64,000 nt of DNA from positions 124,001 to 188,000 of the forward strand of contig CANJTS010000005.1 of the NCBI GenBank assembly GCA_947477655.1, given 5' to 3'. The stretch is from CAILUG01 sp903844415. GTDB taxonomy: Bacteria > Pseudomonadota > Gammaproteobacteria > Pseudomonadales > Pseudohongiellaceae. Each line of letters begins with the position of its first letter. The stretch's first letter is position 1. This document shows, one piece after another, positions 8,177-16,730 of the stretch. The notes below the pieces were generated by a model, which made no database searches, was not told the DNA's origin, and saw nothing but the letters and a program-made list of their open reading frames with translations. The translations under genes were made by a program, and so were the position numbers.

Positions 8177-9208
8177 TTACTGATTTTCAAACAAATCCTT
8201 GTCCTTGGCCGCCAGAGTCAATCCAAAATGGCGGTATGCATAAGGTGTGGCTATTCTGCCTCTGGGGGTACGTTGAATAAAGCCCTGTTGTATAAGATAC
8301 GGTTCTAGTACATCTTCAATTGTTCCCCTTTCTTCACTGAGTGCCGCTGCTAAACTGTCTGCACCCACCGGTCCTCCGTCAAATTTCTCAATAATAGTCA
8401 TTAACAAACGTCTATCCAAATTATCAAATCCGTTTTTGTCTACACTAAGCATATCCAGTGCGGCACTCGCAATTGTTACATCGATGCTACCATCTCCTTT
8501 TACTTCGCAATAATCCCGCACCCTACGCAACAAGCGGTTGGCAATTCGGGGAGTGCCACGCGATCTTTGGGCAATTTCAATTGCCCCTCCCTCCGTGCAA
8601 CTTGTACGTAAAATAGCTGCTGAACGTGTCACTATTCTGGTCAGTTGCTCAACTGTATAAAACTCCAGTCGTTGAACTATCCCGAAACGATCACGCAACG
8701 GAGATGTCAGGAGACCAGCTCGCGTGGTAGCACCCACTAAAGTAAATGGGGGCAAATCCAACTTCAGAGAACGGGCCGCAGGCCCTTCTCCAATCATTAT
8801 GTCTAGTTGATAGTCTTCCATGGCCGGATACAAAATTTCTTCTATGGCTGGACTCAAACGGTGAATCTCATCAATAAACAACACATCGCCTGCTTCAAGA
8901 TTAGTTAGCATCGCGGCGAGATCGCCAGCTTTCTCGAGTACAGGTCCGGAAGTCGCCTTAAGGGACACGCCCATTTCGTTAGCAATAATATGGGAGAGCG
9001 TAGTTTTTCCTAAGCCAGGTGGACCGAAAATCAAAGTATGGTCAAGAGGCTCATTACGTTTTCGGGCAGCACTAATGAAAATTGCCATCTGGTTTTTGAC
9101 TACATCTTGCCCGATATAATCAATTAATTTACCTGGTCGTATGGCACGATCTTGAATATCTTCGTTACCAGAGGGACTTGCTGAAATAGTTCGCTCTTCT
9201 TCGCGCAT
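8177..9208 (-). CDS. ruvB: Holliday junction branch-migration helicase RuvB
   Basis: RuvB is the hexameric AAA+ motor that, with RuvA, drives branch migration of Holliday junctions. At 343 residues it is of standard length. It shows Walker A GPPGLGKTT (about residues 64-72), Walker B 'VLFIDEIHRL', sensor 1 'LVGATTRAG' with 'SPLRDRFGI', and a C-terminal winged helix with 'GFIQRTPRGR'. It lies 17 nt after ruvA in the ruvC-ruvA-ruvB operon. Confidence 0.97.
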   Translation of the reverse strand: MREEERTISASPSGNEDIQDRAIRPGKLIDYIGQDVVKNQMAIFISAARKRNEPLDHTLIFGPPGLGKTTLSHIIANEMGVSLKATSGPVLEKAGDLAAMLTNLEAGDVLFIDEIHRLSPAIEEILYPAMEDYQLDIMIGEGPAARSLKLDLPPFTLVGATTRAGLLTSPLRDRFGIVQRLEFYTVEQLTRIVTRSAAILRTSCTEGGAIEIAQRSRGTPRIANRLLRRVRDYCEVKGDGSIDVTIASAALDMLSVDKNGFDNLDRRLLMTIIEKFDGGPVGADSLAAALSEERGTIEDVLEPYLIQQGFIQRTPRGRIATPYAYRHFGLTLAAKDKDLFENQ

Positions 9209-9225
9209 AATTCGTTTGTTTTTGA

Positions 9226-9861
9226 TTAACCGGCCAAAGCCCGAGCTATATTTTTTAATGCAAGGCGTATTAGTTGTTCTGTGCCGGCTGTTTGACCGCT
9301 GGTTTCTAGACCTGCGGCAGCAAGTGCCACTGCACGACTGGCTTCCTGTATTTTATATCCCAAGGACACCAATGCAGATTCTGCTTCCTGAATAAAACTA
9401 CCCTCTATAATTTTGAGTGAATGCGACGAATTAGTTATAGGCGGGAATTCCTGCTCCCATTTTTTTAGTCGGTCGCGCAATTCGATAATCAAACGCTCGG
9501 CTGTCTTACGCCCTACTCCAGGAAGTTTGACCAGCGCGTTCACATCATTATTCATCACACTTGCAACAAATTTGCTACTGTCCATATGGGAAAGCAAAGC
9601 TAATGCCAGTTTCGGCCCAACACCATTTACTCTGAGCATCAGACGAAACAAACTACGGTCTTTCAAATCAATAAAGCCATATAAAAGTTGGGCATCTTCT
9701 CGTACGACAAAATGAGTAAAGAGGACAATGTTTTGACCAAGATCGGGCAGTTGAAAAAGTGTGGTCAGTGACACTTCGACTTCGTACGCTACTCCTTGCA
9801 CATCCAGCAATATTTCGGTGTGGTCCTTAGCCAGCAACAACCCCTGCAAACGCCCTATCAT
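9226..9861 (-). CDS. ruvA: Holliday junction DNA-binding protein RuvA
   Basis: RuvA binds four-way junctions as a tetramer and loads RuvB. The 211 residues begin with the OB-fold domain (MIGRLQGLL, 'YEVEVSLTT'). Two helix-hairpin-helix motifs follow ('LMLRVNGVGPKLALALL' and 'LVKLPGVGRKTAERLI'), then a flexible linker and the RuvB-binding domain III ('EAESALVSLGYK'). Confidence 0.97.
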   Translation of the reverse strand: MIGRLQGLLLAKDHTEILLDVQGVAYEVEVSLTTLFQLPDLGQNIVLFTHFVVREDAQLLYGFIDLKDRSLFRLMLRVNGVGPKLALALLSHMDSSKFVASVMNNDVNALVKLPGVGRKTAERLIIELRDRLKKWEQEFPPITNSSHSLKIIEGSFIQEAESALVSLGYKIQEASRAVALAAAGLETSGQTAGTEQLIRLALKNIARALAG

Positions 9862-9891
9862 CTGATTAGTAAAACCCTATATTTCAGTTGG

Positions 9892-10416
9892 TTACAACCG
9901 GAGCATACGCCCACGGCGACTGGAACGCACACCCGCCATTCGGACCAAGGTGTGCTGCGTATGAGCATGACACACTGCCACAGAAAGTGCATCAGCCGCA
10001 TCTTCGCCTGGTGTATCAGATAAGCGTAACAGGGTTTTGATCATATGCTGCATTTGTGCCTTGTCTGCAGTGCCAGTGCCAACAAGCGCCTTCTTGATCT
10101 TGCGGGTAGCATATTCAAATATTTCCAGTTTATGGTTGCTACAGACCACCATCGCAACTCCGCGAGCATGCCCGAGCTTTAAAGCTGATGATGCGCTCTT
10201 ACCTACAAACACCTCTTCGATTGCAGCAAATTGCGGTTGATACTCAGCGATAACATGGGAGAGCGACTCAAAAATAACCTGAAGTCGATCTGGAAAGGCC
10301 AAAGTTTCAACTCTGATTACTCCACAGGTGAGGTAGTCAAGCCGCGAACCCACTGCATTAATAAGACCATAACCACATTTTCTGGAACCTGGATCTATAC
10401 CGAGAATGATAGCCAT
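9892..10416 (-). CDS. ruvC: Holliday junction resolvase RuvC
   Basis: RuvC cleaves Holliday junctions after RuvAB migration. The start is set at ATG 10414-10416, giving 174 residues that begin MAIILGIDPGSR with the first catalytic Asp. A longer reading would enter aspS and lacks family similarity. The second acidic residue lies in 'AAIEEVFVGKSASSALKLG', and the final cluster in 'GEDAADALSVAVCHA'. It follows aspS by 14 nt; yebC, usually between aspS and ruvC, is missing. Confidence 0.96.
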   Translation of the reverse strand: MAIILGIDPGSRKCGYGLINAVGSRLDYLTCGVIRVETLAFPDRLQVIFESLSHVIAEYQPQFAAIEEVFVGKSASSALKLGHARGVAMVVCSNHKLEIFEYATRKIKKALVGTGTADKAQMQHMIKTLLRLSDTPGEDAADALSVAVCHAHTQHTLVRMAGVRSSRRGRMLRL

Positions 10417-10430
10417 GGAGTTGGTGTTTC

Positions 10431-12203
10431 CTATTCGCCTGCCACCTGTTCCCGCAAACGGATATTGAGTTCGCGTAATTGTTTTGCTGGCACTACCCCT
10501 GGCGCATCTGTCAGCAAACAACTTGCTGACTGCGTTTTAGGAAATGCAATTACATCACGTATGGACTGCGAACCCGTCATCATCATAATCAAGCGATCCA
10601 ACCCAAAGGCTAGGCCGCCATGGGGAGGAGCTCCATATTTAAGTGCATTAAGGAGAAATCCAAATTTTTCTTCTGCTTCTTCCGGACCAATTCCCAATAG
10701 CCTGAAAACTGTCTGCTGCATTTGACTCTGGTTTATCCTAATGGAACCGCCGCCGAGTTCGGTGCCATTGAGAACCATGTCATAAGCACGCGACAAAGCT
10801 GCCAGTGGCTTGGCTTGTAATTCTTCAGGGGTACATGAAGGAGCAGTAAATGGATGATGTACTGAAGTAACATTACCTTCTTTATCTTGTTCAAACATCG
10901 GGAAATCGACAACCCAAAGCGGCGCCCAAGATACCTGCTGTAGCTTTAAATCCAACCCTATTTTTACTCGCAAAGCTGCCAAAGCATCGTTAACCACTTT
11001 GGTTTTATCTGCACCAAAGAAAATAATGTCACCCGTGGCTGCACCACAACGCGCCAATACTTCTTGCACAACTTTTTCAGGCATGAATTTAAGTATGGGT
11101 GATTGCAATCCATTAAGGCCGCCTGCTAAGTCATTTACTTTTATCCAGGCCAAACCTTTGGCACCGTATAGTGCGATAAAGGTGGTGTAGTCATCTATTT
11201 GTTTGCGAGTAAGTACAGAACCACCCGGCACTTTCAGGGCAACCACTCTGCTGGCAGAATCGTTGGCAGGGGTATTAAACACCTTAAATTCCACAGTTCT
11301 CATTAAATCTGCTATATCGACGAATTCCATCGTGAACCGCAGATCAGGTCTGTCTATCCCAAAACGTCGGACGGATTCCAAATAGGTCATGCGCGGAAAT
11401 TCAGGTAACTCCACCCCCAGATGTTTAGTGAACACTTGGCGGATCATAGTTTCAGTTATTGCCATGATGTCCTCTTCGGACATAAACGATGTTTCTATAT
11501 CAATTTGAGTAAACTCAGGTTGCCGATCAGCACGCAAATCTTCATCACGAAAACATTTGGCAATTTGATAATAACGATCCAGCCCTGCCACCATTAAAAG
11601 TTGCTTAAATAACTGGGGAGATTGGGGCAAAGCAAAAAATTTGCCCGGATGAGTCCGACTTGGCACCAGATAATCACGCGCACCTTCAGGAGTAGCGCGA
11701 GTTAGGATTGGCGTTTCAACATCTAGAAATCCATTGGTATCCAAAAAATTACGCACGGTACTGGTGACTTGCGAACGCAGGCGCAGGCGGTTAAGCATGT
11801 CTGGGCGACGTAAATCCACAAACCGGTTACGCAAGCGTACATCTTCACCTGCTAGCGTATGTTCATCTAGTTGGAAAGGAGGGGTTTCCGCTGTATTTAG
11901 AATTTCGAGATCCGTGCACAACACCTCTATTTTGCCAGAAGCTTTCTCAAGGTTTTCTGTACCTTGGGGCCTCGCACGCACCAAACCAACAATTTTCACC
12001 ACAAACTCACTGCGAACTTGTTCTGCGCGAGAGAAACTTTCTGCTGTATCTGGATCAATCACAACCTGAGCGATGCCGTCACGATCCCGTATATCAAGGA
12101 AAATCACACCACCGTGATCACGACGGCGATGTACCCAGCCACAAAGTGTTGTCGTTTGACCGATGTGGTCTACATTGAGGGCACCACAATAATGGGTTCG
12201 CAT
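10431..12203 (-). CDS. aspS: Aspartyl-tRNA synthetase
   Basis: AspRS charges tRNA-Asp; bacterial forms with this architecture include non-discriminating enzymes that also charge tRNA-Asn. The 590-residue protein starts with an OB-fold anticodon domain ('TTLCGWVHRRRDHGG'). Class II catalytic motifs follow: motif 2 around 'CFRDEDLRADRQPEFTQID' and motif 3 'GLAFGLDRLIMM'. A bacterial-type GAD insertion domain sits between them. It lies downstream of an FmdB-type zinc-ribbon gene, as in many gammaproteobacteria, and upstream of ruvC. Confidence 0.97.
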   Translation of the reverse strand: MRTHYCGALNVDHIGQTTTLCGWVHRRRDHGGVIFLDIRDRDGIAQVVIDPDTAESFSRAEQVRSEFVVKIVGLVRARPQGTENLEKASGKIEVLCTDLEILNTAETPPFQLDEHTLAGEDVRLRNRFVDLRRPDMLNRLRLRSQVTSTVRNFLDTNGFLDVETPILTRATPEGARDYLVPSRTHPGKFFALPQSPQLFKQLLMVAGLDRYYQIAKCFRDEDLRADRQPEFTQIDIETSFMSEEDIMAITETMIRQVFTKHLGVELPEFPRMTYLESVRRFGIDRPDLRFTMEFVDIADLMRTVEFKVFNTPANDSASRVVALKVPGGSVLTRKQIDDYTTFIALYGAKGLAWIKVNDLAGGLNGLQSPILKFMPEKVVQEVLARCGAATGDIIFFGADKTKVVNDALAALRVKIGLDLKLQQVSWAPLWVVDFPMFEQDKEGNVTSVHHPFTAPSCTPEELQAKPLAALSRAYDMVLNGTELGGGSIRINQSQMQQTVFRLLGIGPEEAEEKFGFLLNALKYGAPPHGGLAFGLDRLIMMMTGSQSIRDVIAFPKTQSASCLLTDAPGVVPAKQLRELNIRLREQVAGE

Positions 12204-12310
12204 AGCTTAGTCCTGCTTGGCAATGAAGTAGTTAAATAATTGTTGAATGTTGTTGGTCATTTTGTTCAAACCTAATAAAAATTTTGCGGCAACAGACAAC
12301 TGCAGATTTT

Positions 12311-12769
12311 CTATTTAGTGGAGTGATCTGTCGCAGACTTATTGTCTTTTTTAGGCGGGTTTTCGCCTTTGCGTTCGACATTACCCACTTTTTTCTCAAC
12401 CGTTTTATCATTTTTAGCTGAATCCGGCTTATTTGATGCACTTGATTCCTTTGTATTATTGCTGTTACCCGAGCCAGCAACAGAAGCACTAACATCAGAG
12501 CTACTCGTATTGGTTTCTCCGGTATTTTTGCTGGTGTTTTCTTCAGCGCCAACACTAGTATTTTCGCCAGCTCCATTTTTCTTAGTGCCTGTTTTGAAGT
12601 CGGTCTCGTACCAACCTGATCCCTTTAAACGGAAACTACTCGCCGAAATCAGTTTTACCAATGATGGATTGCCACACTGAGGGCAATCTATAAGTGCCGG
12701 ATCGCTCAATTTTTGTATTTTTTCCAGCTTGCCAAGGCATGATTCACAGCGATATTCATATATAGGCAT
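12311..12769 (-). CDS. FmdB-family zinc-ribbon protein
   Basis: This is a small putative regulatory zinc-ribbon protein of unknown molecular role that commonly precedes aspS. The first 45 residues are the FmdB/CxxC-CxxC domain: MPIYEYRCESC with the second pair CPQCG, followed by 'SASSFRLKGSGWYETD'. The remaining two thirds form a long low-complexity tail rich in Ser, Asn, Thr, Lys and Glu, longer than is usual for the family. It begins the minus-strand aspS-ruv-tol block. A 107-nt gap separates it from aspS. Confidence 0.88.
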   Translation of the reverse strand: MPIYEYRCESCLGKLEKIQKLSDPALIDCPQCGNPSLVKLISASSFRLKGSGWYETDFKTGTKKNGAGENTSVGAEENTSKNTGETNTSSSDVSASVAGSGNSNNTKESSASNKPDSAKNDKTVEKKVGNVERKGENPPKKDNKSATDHSTK

Positions 12770-13323
12770 ATTTAATTACTCAATATTTCTGCATGTGGCG
12801 TTGTTTTAGGACATTTTTTTATTAGATGTGCCACAACAATACAATCAGTTCTAGCAACCAGATGTTTGCAGGGGGTTGGTAAAAAGCGCGGCATTGTAAC
12901 TTATTTCCTTTTTTTACCCACATCAACTTATTCAACTTGTACAGTCTTTTTCCGACATTAGTTACAAAATTATATAGATTTAGGTAAGACAACAAATATC
13001 AAAAAAAAAATTATGCATGTATCTCCAAAAAGTTTTAACAAAATCCTTGCCGGGCTGTTTTGATTCCGATATAAATGCAGCTGATAGTCAGAGTAGCAAT
13101 TTACAGGGTAGTATTATGAAGAACCTGATAACTCTGATTAGAAGCTAACACTTACCGACTTAAAAATTTTAGTGTCCTTTAACAGGGTCAAAATTGTTAC
13201 CATAAGTTAATAAGTTAAAGGCTTCTTGCAATGCTTAGATCCTGAGTAGTGAAATAACTTTAACCCAGATCGAAAATTTTGATCTTCCCTTAACAACACA
13301 CGACAAATCAGAAGAGACCTAGT
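12770..13323. other. Intergenic region between fmdB-like and HU-like genes
   Basis: This 554-bp AT-rich spacer holds no convincing gene. It must carry the divergent promoters of the fmdB/aspS block (minus) and the HU-like gene (plus). Visible structure is an 8-bp tandem repeat TAAGTTAA x2 at 13203-13218 and a near-palindrome, AGATC and GATCT around an A4T4 core, at 13267-13285. The latter lies about 40 bp before the HU-like start. Confidence 0.5.
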
Positions 13324-13692
13324 ATGGCTGGCAAAAAAATAACTAAGCAAGCACCTGCAAAAAAAACCTCTGCTATCGCAGATAAATTCACCAAAACAGC
13401 AATCTTAATTTCTCTGTCCGAAGACACCGGTCTGAGCAAGAAACAGGTTGGATCGGTTCTTGATGGGCTCACCGATCTGATAGAGAGACATCTCAAAAAA
13501 CGTGGTGCTGGTGAGTTTACTCTGCCTGGCCTGCTTAAGATCAAAGCTGTAAAGCGCCCTGCTCGCCCTGCTCGTAAAGCTGTTCCAAATCCGTTCAAAC
13601 CCGGAGAATTAATGGATATACCAAAAAAACCAGCATCTGTTCGAGTTAAAGTTCTGCCGCTGAAAAGATTAAAAGGATTTGCCGAACTGTAA
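13324..13692 (+). CDS. HU-family DNA-binding protein with basic N-terminal tail
   Basis: This is a histone-like protein expected to bind and bend DNA. The 122 residues start with a Lys/Ala-rich tail (MAGKKITKQAPAKKTSA). An HU-fold follows, with the dimerisation helices at about residues 22-60 ('LSKKQVGSVLDGLTDLIERHL'). The arm region contains 'GAGEFTLPGLLKIKAVKRPARPARKAVPNPF' in two overlapping parts, and a C-terminal strand ends in 'VLPLKRLKGFAEL'. It is longer and more basic than canonical HU (about 90 residues). A good AGAAGAG ribosome-binding site precedes the ATG, and a strong terminator follows, so it is a monocistron. Confidence 0.85.
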   Translation: MAGKKITKQAPAKKTSAIADKFTKTAILISLSEDTGLSKKQVGSVLDGLTDLIERHLKKRGAGEFTLPGLLKIKAVKRPARPARKAVPNPFKPGELMDIPKKPASVRVKVLPLKRLKGFAEL

Positions 13693-13742
13693 GTCGTAAT
13701 CATTAGACGGCGCTAAACACTGTCTGACACTGAAAGTCTTAC

Positions 13743-13774
13743 AAAAAAAGCAGCCTCAGGGCTGCTTTTTTTTT
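13743..13774. terminator. Bidirectional rho-independent terminator
   Basis: A GCAGCC/GGCTGC stem with a TCAG loop is flanked by A7 on the left and T9 on the right, so it can terminate both strands. It lies 50 bp after the HU-like gene and 60 bp before proS. Confidence 0.9.
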
Positions 13775-13834
13775 AGTCAACTTAGCTTTCCCAGTTTAGC
13801 TTCTCCAAGTAAAGTCTCCAAACGGTAATACTCG

Positions 13835-15574
13835 ATGCGTACTTCCCAATATCTACTTGCCACAACCCGGGAAACCCCGGCAGATGCCGTTGTAGTAAGT
13901 CATCAGTTGATGTTAAAGGCTGGTCTTATCCGAAAGCTTGCTGCCGGCATGTACACTTGGCTGCCAATGGGTTTGAGAATTTTGCATAAAGTTACTCATA
14001 TTGTAAGAGATGAAATGAATAAAGCAGGTGCCATGGAAGTTTCCATGCCTGTGGTGCAACCGGCCGAACTTTGGCAAGAATCCGGCCGCTGGGATGTAAT
14101 GGGTGATGAACTTCAACGATTCAAGGACCGCCATCAGCGTGACTTTTGTCTTGGCCCTACACATGAAGAAGTCATCACTGACTTGGTTCGAAACGAATAC
14201 AGCAGTTACAAACAGTTACCCGTAAACATTTATCAAATACAGACTAAGTTTCGTGATGAACGCCGACCACGTTTTGGGGTAATGCGTGCCCGTGAATTCA
14301 TTATGAAAGATGCTTACTCATTTCACCTAAACAAGGACAGCTTGCAACAAACCTATGACCTGATGTATGCCACTTATCAACGTATCTTTACCCGTCTCGG
14401 TTTCAATTTTCGTGCGGTAATAGCTGACTCCGGCAATATCGGCGGTTCCTGCTCCCATGAATTCCATGTATTAGCTGATGCCGGTGAAGACCTAATTGTG
14501 TTCAGCAATCAGAGTGACTATGCGGCCAACCTGGAAATGGCATCCGCATTGCCTCCCAATGTTGCCGATACTCCAGCTGCAACCAAGGCTATGGAAAAAG
14601 TGGCCACTCCTGCAAGCCATTCAATTGATGAAGTCGCCACATTTTTACAAGTGGCACCCGATAACATTGTCAAAACCCTAATCGTTGCCGGTGAATATAA
14701 TGCTGATACTGGTAAACAAGGTCTTGTTGCTCTGGTGTTACGCGGCGATCACCAGTTAAACGAGATCAAGGCTGGCAAAATCAAGGGTGTACTTTCCCCT
14801 TTGACATTTGCATCCGACGTACAGATCTTGGCAGCGATTGGCTGTTTGCCTGGCTCTCTGGGGCCGGTGTATCTCAACATCCCCGTGTTTGTAGACCAGA
14901 GCGCCGCAGTCCTCAGTGACTTTGTATGTGGTGCTAATGTAGAAGGTTTTCACTTACGTGGTGTCAATTGGAATCGTGATTGCAACTACACCCGGATTGA
15001 AGATATGCGAAACGTCGTCGAAGGTGATGCCAGTCCTGATGGCAAAGGCACCTTATCCATAAAACGCGGCATCGAAGTGGGGCATATTTTTCAATTGGGC
15101 AATAAATACAGCAAAGCCATGAGCGCCACTGTTTTGGATGAAACTGGACGAATTAGTGTTATGGAAATGGGATGTTATGGCATTGGTGTAAGTCGAATCG
15201 TAGCGGCAGCGATTGAACAAAGTCATGACGACAAAGGAATTATCTGGCCCGAAAATATCGCGCCATTTCACGTGGCTTTAATCCCGCTCAATGCCCATAA
15301 AACCCCGCGTGTATTAGATGTTTGTGAACAGCTTTATCGAGAGTTTACTGCAGCAGGCGTTGAGGTATTACTGGACGATCGCGACAAAAAAACTAGTCCA
15401 GGAGTGAAATTTGCGGATATGGAGCTGATTGGTATACCACACAGACTGGTTGTGTCTGACCGTGGGCTCGAAAATGACTTAGTTGAATATAAACATAGAA
15501 CTCAATCAGAAAGTCAGATGTTGCCATTGTCAGAAATAGTCAGCTATTTAAACGGATTATTGACCTCGCGATAA
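13835..15574 (+). CDS. proS: Prolyl-tRNA synthetase (bacterial type, with editing domain)
   Basis: ProRS charges tRNA-Pro. The 579 residues have class II motif 1 and motif 2 ('TKFRDERRPRFG', 'EFIMKDAYSFH') in the N-terminal catalytic half. An inserted YbaK-like INS editing domain covers roughly residues 225-385, with 'VKTLIVAG', 'LVALVLRGDHQLNEIK' and 'CGANVEGFHLRG'. Motif 3 ('MGCYGIGVSRIVAA') and the anticodon-binding domain ('LDDRDKKTSPGVKFADMEL') complete the protein. Length and order match the bacterial form. It stands alone after the terminator at 13743. Confidence 0.97.
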   Translation: MRTSQYLLATTRETPADAVVVSHQLMLKAGLIRKLAAGMYTWLPMGLRILHKVTHIVRDEMNKAGAMEVSMPVVQPAELWQESGRWDVMGDELQRFKDRHQRDFCLGPTHEEVITDLVRNEYSSYKQLPVNIYQIQTKFRDERRPRFGVMRAREFIMKDAYSFHLNKDSLQQTYDLMYATYQRIFTRLGFNFRAVIADSGNIGGSCSHEFHVLADAGEDLIVFSNQSDYAANLEMASALPPNVADTPAATKAMEKVATPASHSIDEVATFLQVAPDNIVKTLIVAGEYNADTGKQGLVALVLRGDHQLNEIKAGKIKGVLSPLTFASDVQILAAIGCLPGSLGPVYLNIPVFVDQSAAVLSDFVCGANVEGFHLRGVNWNRDCNYTRIEDMRNVVEGDASPDGKGTLSIKRGIEVGHIFQLGNKYSKAMSATVLDETGRISVMEMGCYGIGVSRIVAAAIEQSHDDKGIIWPENIAPFHVALIPLNAHKTPRVLDVCEQLYREFTAAGVEVLLDDRDKKTSPGVKFADMELIGIPHRLVVSDRGLENDLVEYKHRTQSESQMLPLSEIVSYLNGLLTSR

Positions 15575-15758
15575 TAAACTACAACGGGGCGAGCAAATCC
15601 ACGCCTAACTGTTAACTTGACTGCCAGTGCTGCCTCAATACTATGGTTACTAAGGCACTTATGAATCAAAATGGCAGGCGCCAAAAACAAACTTGGGACA
15701 GATCTTCATTACCTTTGTTCCTCCCAATTTATTTTTAATCCCGTATGGAATCGTTGTT

Positions 15759-16367
15759 ATGAGCCAACCCTATATTCTTGTGCTTTATTACAGTCAAAGT
15801 GGTGCGGTTGCAGAAATGGCACGGCAAATAGCGCGTGGAGTTGGTTTGGTAACAGGCATGGAAGCTCGGCTGCGTACCGTGCCGGTAGTTTCTACTGTGT
15901 GTGAAGCAACTGCACCATCGGTTCCAATGCAAGGTGCTGTTTATTGTAATGAAGCAGACTTTGCCGGCTGTAGCGGACTGGCGATGGGTAGCCCCACTCG
16001 TTTTGGAAATATGGCTGCCGCCTTGAAATATTTTCTTGATGGCACCGGTGCGCAATGGTTCAGCGGCAGTATGATCAACAAACCCGCCGGTGTTTTTACT
16101 TCAACTTCCTCGCTGCATGGCGGCCAAGAAAGTACCTTGCTTAGCATGATGCTACCGCTCTTACATCACGGTATGATTTTTTGTGGTATCCCCTACAGTG
16201 AAGCAGGCTTAAATCAAACAGTTACAGGTGGCACGCCTTACGGACCCTCCCACTATGCGGGTATAGATAATATGCAACCATTGTCAGAGCATGAAAAAAC
16301 ATTGTGCCAGGCCTTAGGCAAACGCTTGGCTACCTTGGCCATGCAATTAAAATTATCTGCATGCTGA
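15759..16367 (+). CDS. wrbA: WrbA-like NAD(P)H:quinone oxidoreductase
   Basis: This is a flavodoxin-fold FMN enzyme expected to reduce quinones by two electrons. The start is ATG 15759 (MSQPYILVLYYSQSG...), giving 202 residues; the longer upstream reading is not conserved. The FMN phosphate loop is 'YYSQSGAVAEMA'. The family signatures 'GSPTRFGNMAAALKYFLDGT' and 'TSTSSLHGGQESTLLSMMLPLLHHGM' are present. It is translationally coupled to the DUF2069 gene, the same pairing as in Pseudomonas. Confidence 0.9.
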   Translation: MSQPYILVLYYSQSGAVAEMARQIARGVGLVTGMEARLRTVPVVSTVCEATAPSVPMQGAVYCNEADFAGCSGLAMGSPTRFGNMAAALKYFLDGTGAQWFSGSMINKPAGVFTSTSSLHGGQESTLLSMMLPLLHHGMIFCGIPYSEAGLNQTVTGGTPYGPSHYAGIDNMQPLSEHEKTLCQALGKRLATLAMQLKLSAC

Positions 16368-16726
16368 TGCTGCAACTATCCTCTGTCACCGTATTACATA
16401 GTATCGTACTGGTTTGCTGCACTGCGCTGTTGGTCTTGTTTACCCTGCCATTATTATTGATAGAAAATGCAAGTTACGGATTGTGGCTGATGCAAGCTGT
16501 GCCCTTGTTGCTAACCCTACCAGGACTAATACTTTTTAAATCCCGTAATTTGCAATGGCTGGGTTTTTTAGTGTTGTTTTATTTATTGGAAGGTATTTTG
16601 CAAATATATTCAGCACTTATACTCCTGCAAATAATCGGTGTACTGACCACACTTGTTTGTTTTGTGCTGTTTATAGCGGTTATTGTCAAACTAAGAACTG
16701 AAACACCTCATCGACTTAAGGATTAA
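16361..16726 (+). CDS. DUF2069 inner-membrane protein
   Basis: This is a small membrane protein of unknown function that commonly follows wrbA. Two overlapping ATGs (16361 and 16367) are possible; the second shares bases with the wrbA stop (TGATG). From 16361 it has 121 residues, with four hydrophobic segments (about 12-32, 40-60, 67-85 and 89-108) and a short polar C-terminus. No catalytic motif is visible. sppA begins 4 nt later, so the three genes look co-transcribed. Confidence 0.75.
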   Translation: MLMLQLSSVTVLHSIVLVCCTALLVLFTLPLLLIENASYGLWLMQAVPLLLTLPGLILFKSRNLQWLGFLVLFYLLEGILQIYSALILLQIIGVLTTLVCFVLFIAVIVKLRTETPHRLKD

Positions 16727-16730
16727 CCTC

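Noticed and set aside
13116..13148. Ten-codon frame (MKNLITLIRS) upstream of the HU-like gene as a leader peptide
   Set aside because: Only a weak ribosome-binding site and no terminator/antiterminator pair around it; likely chance.
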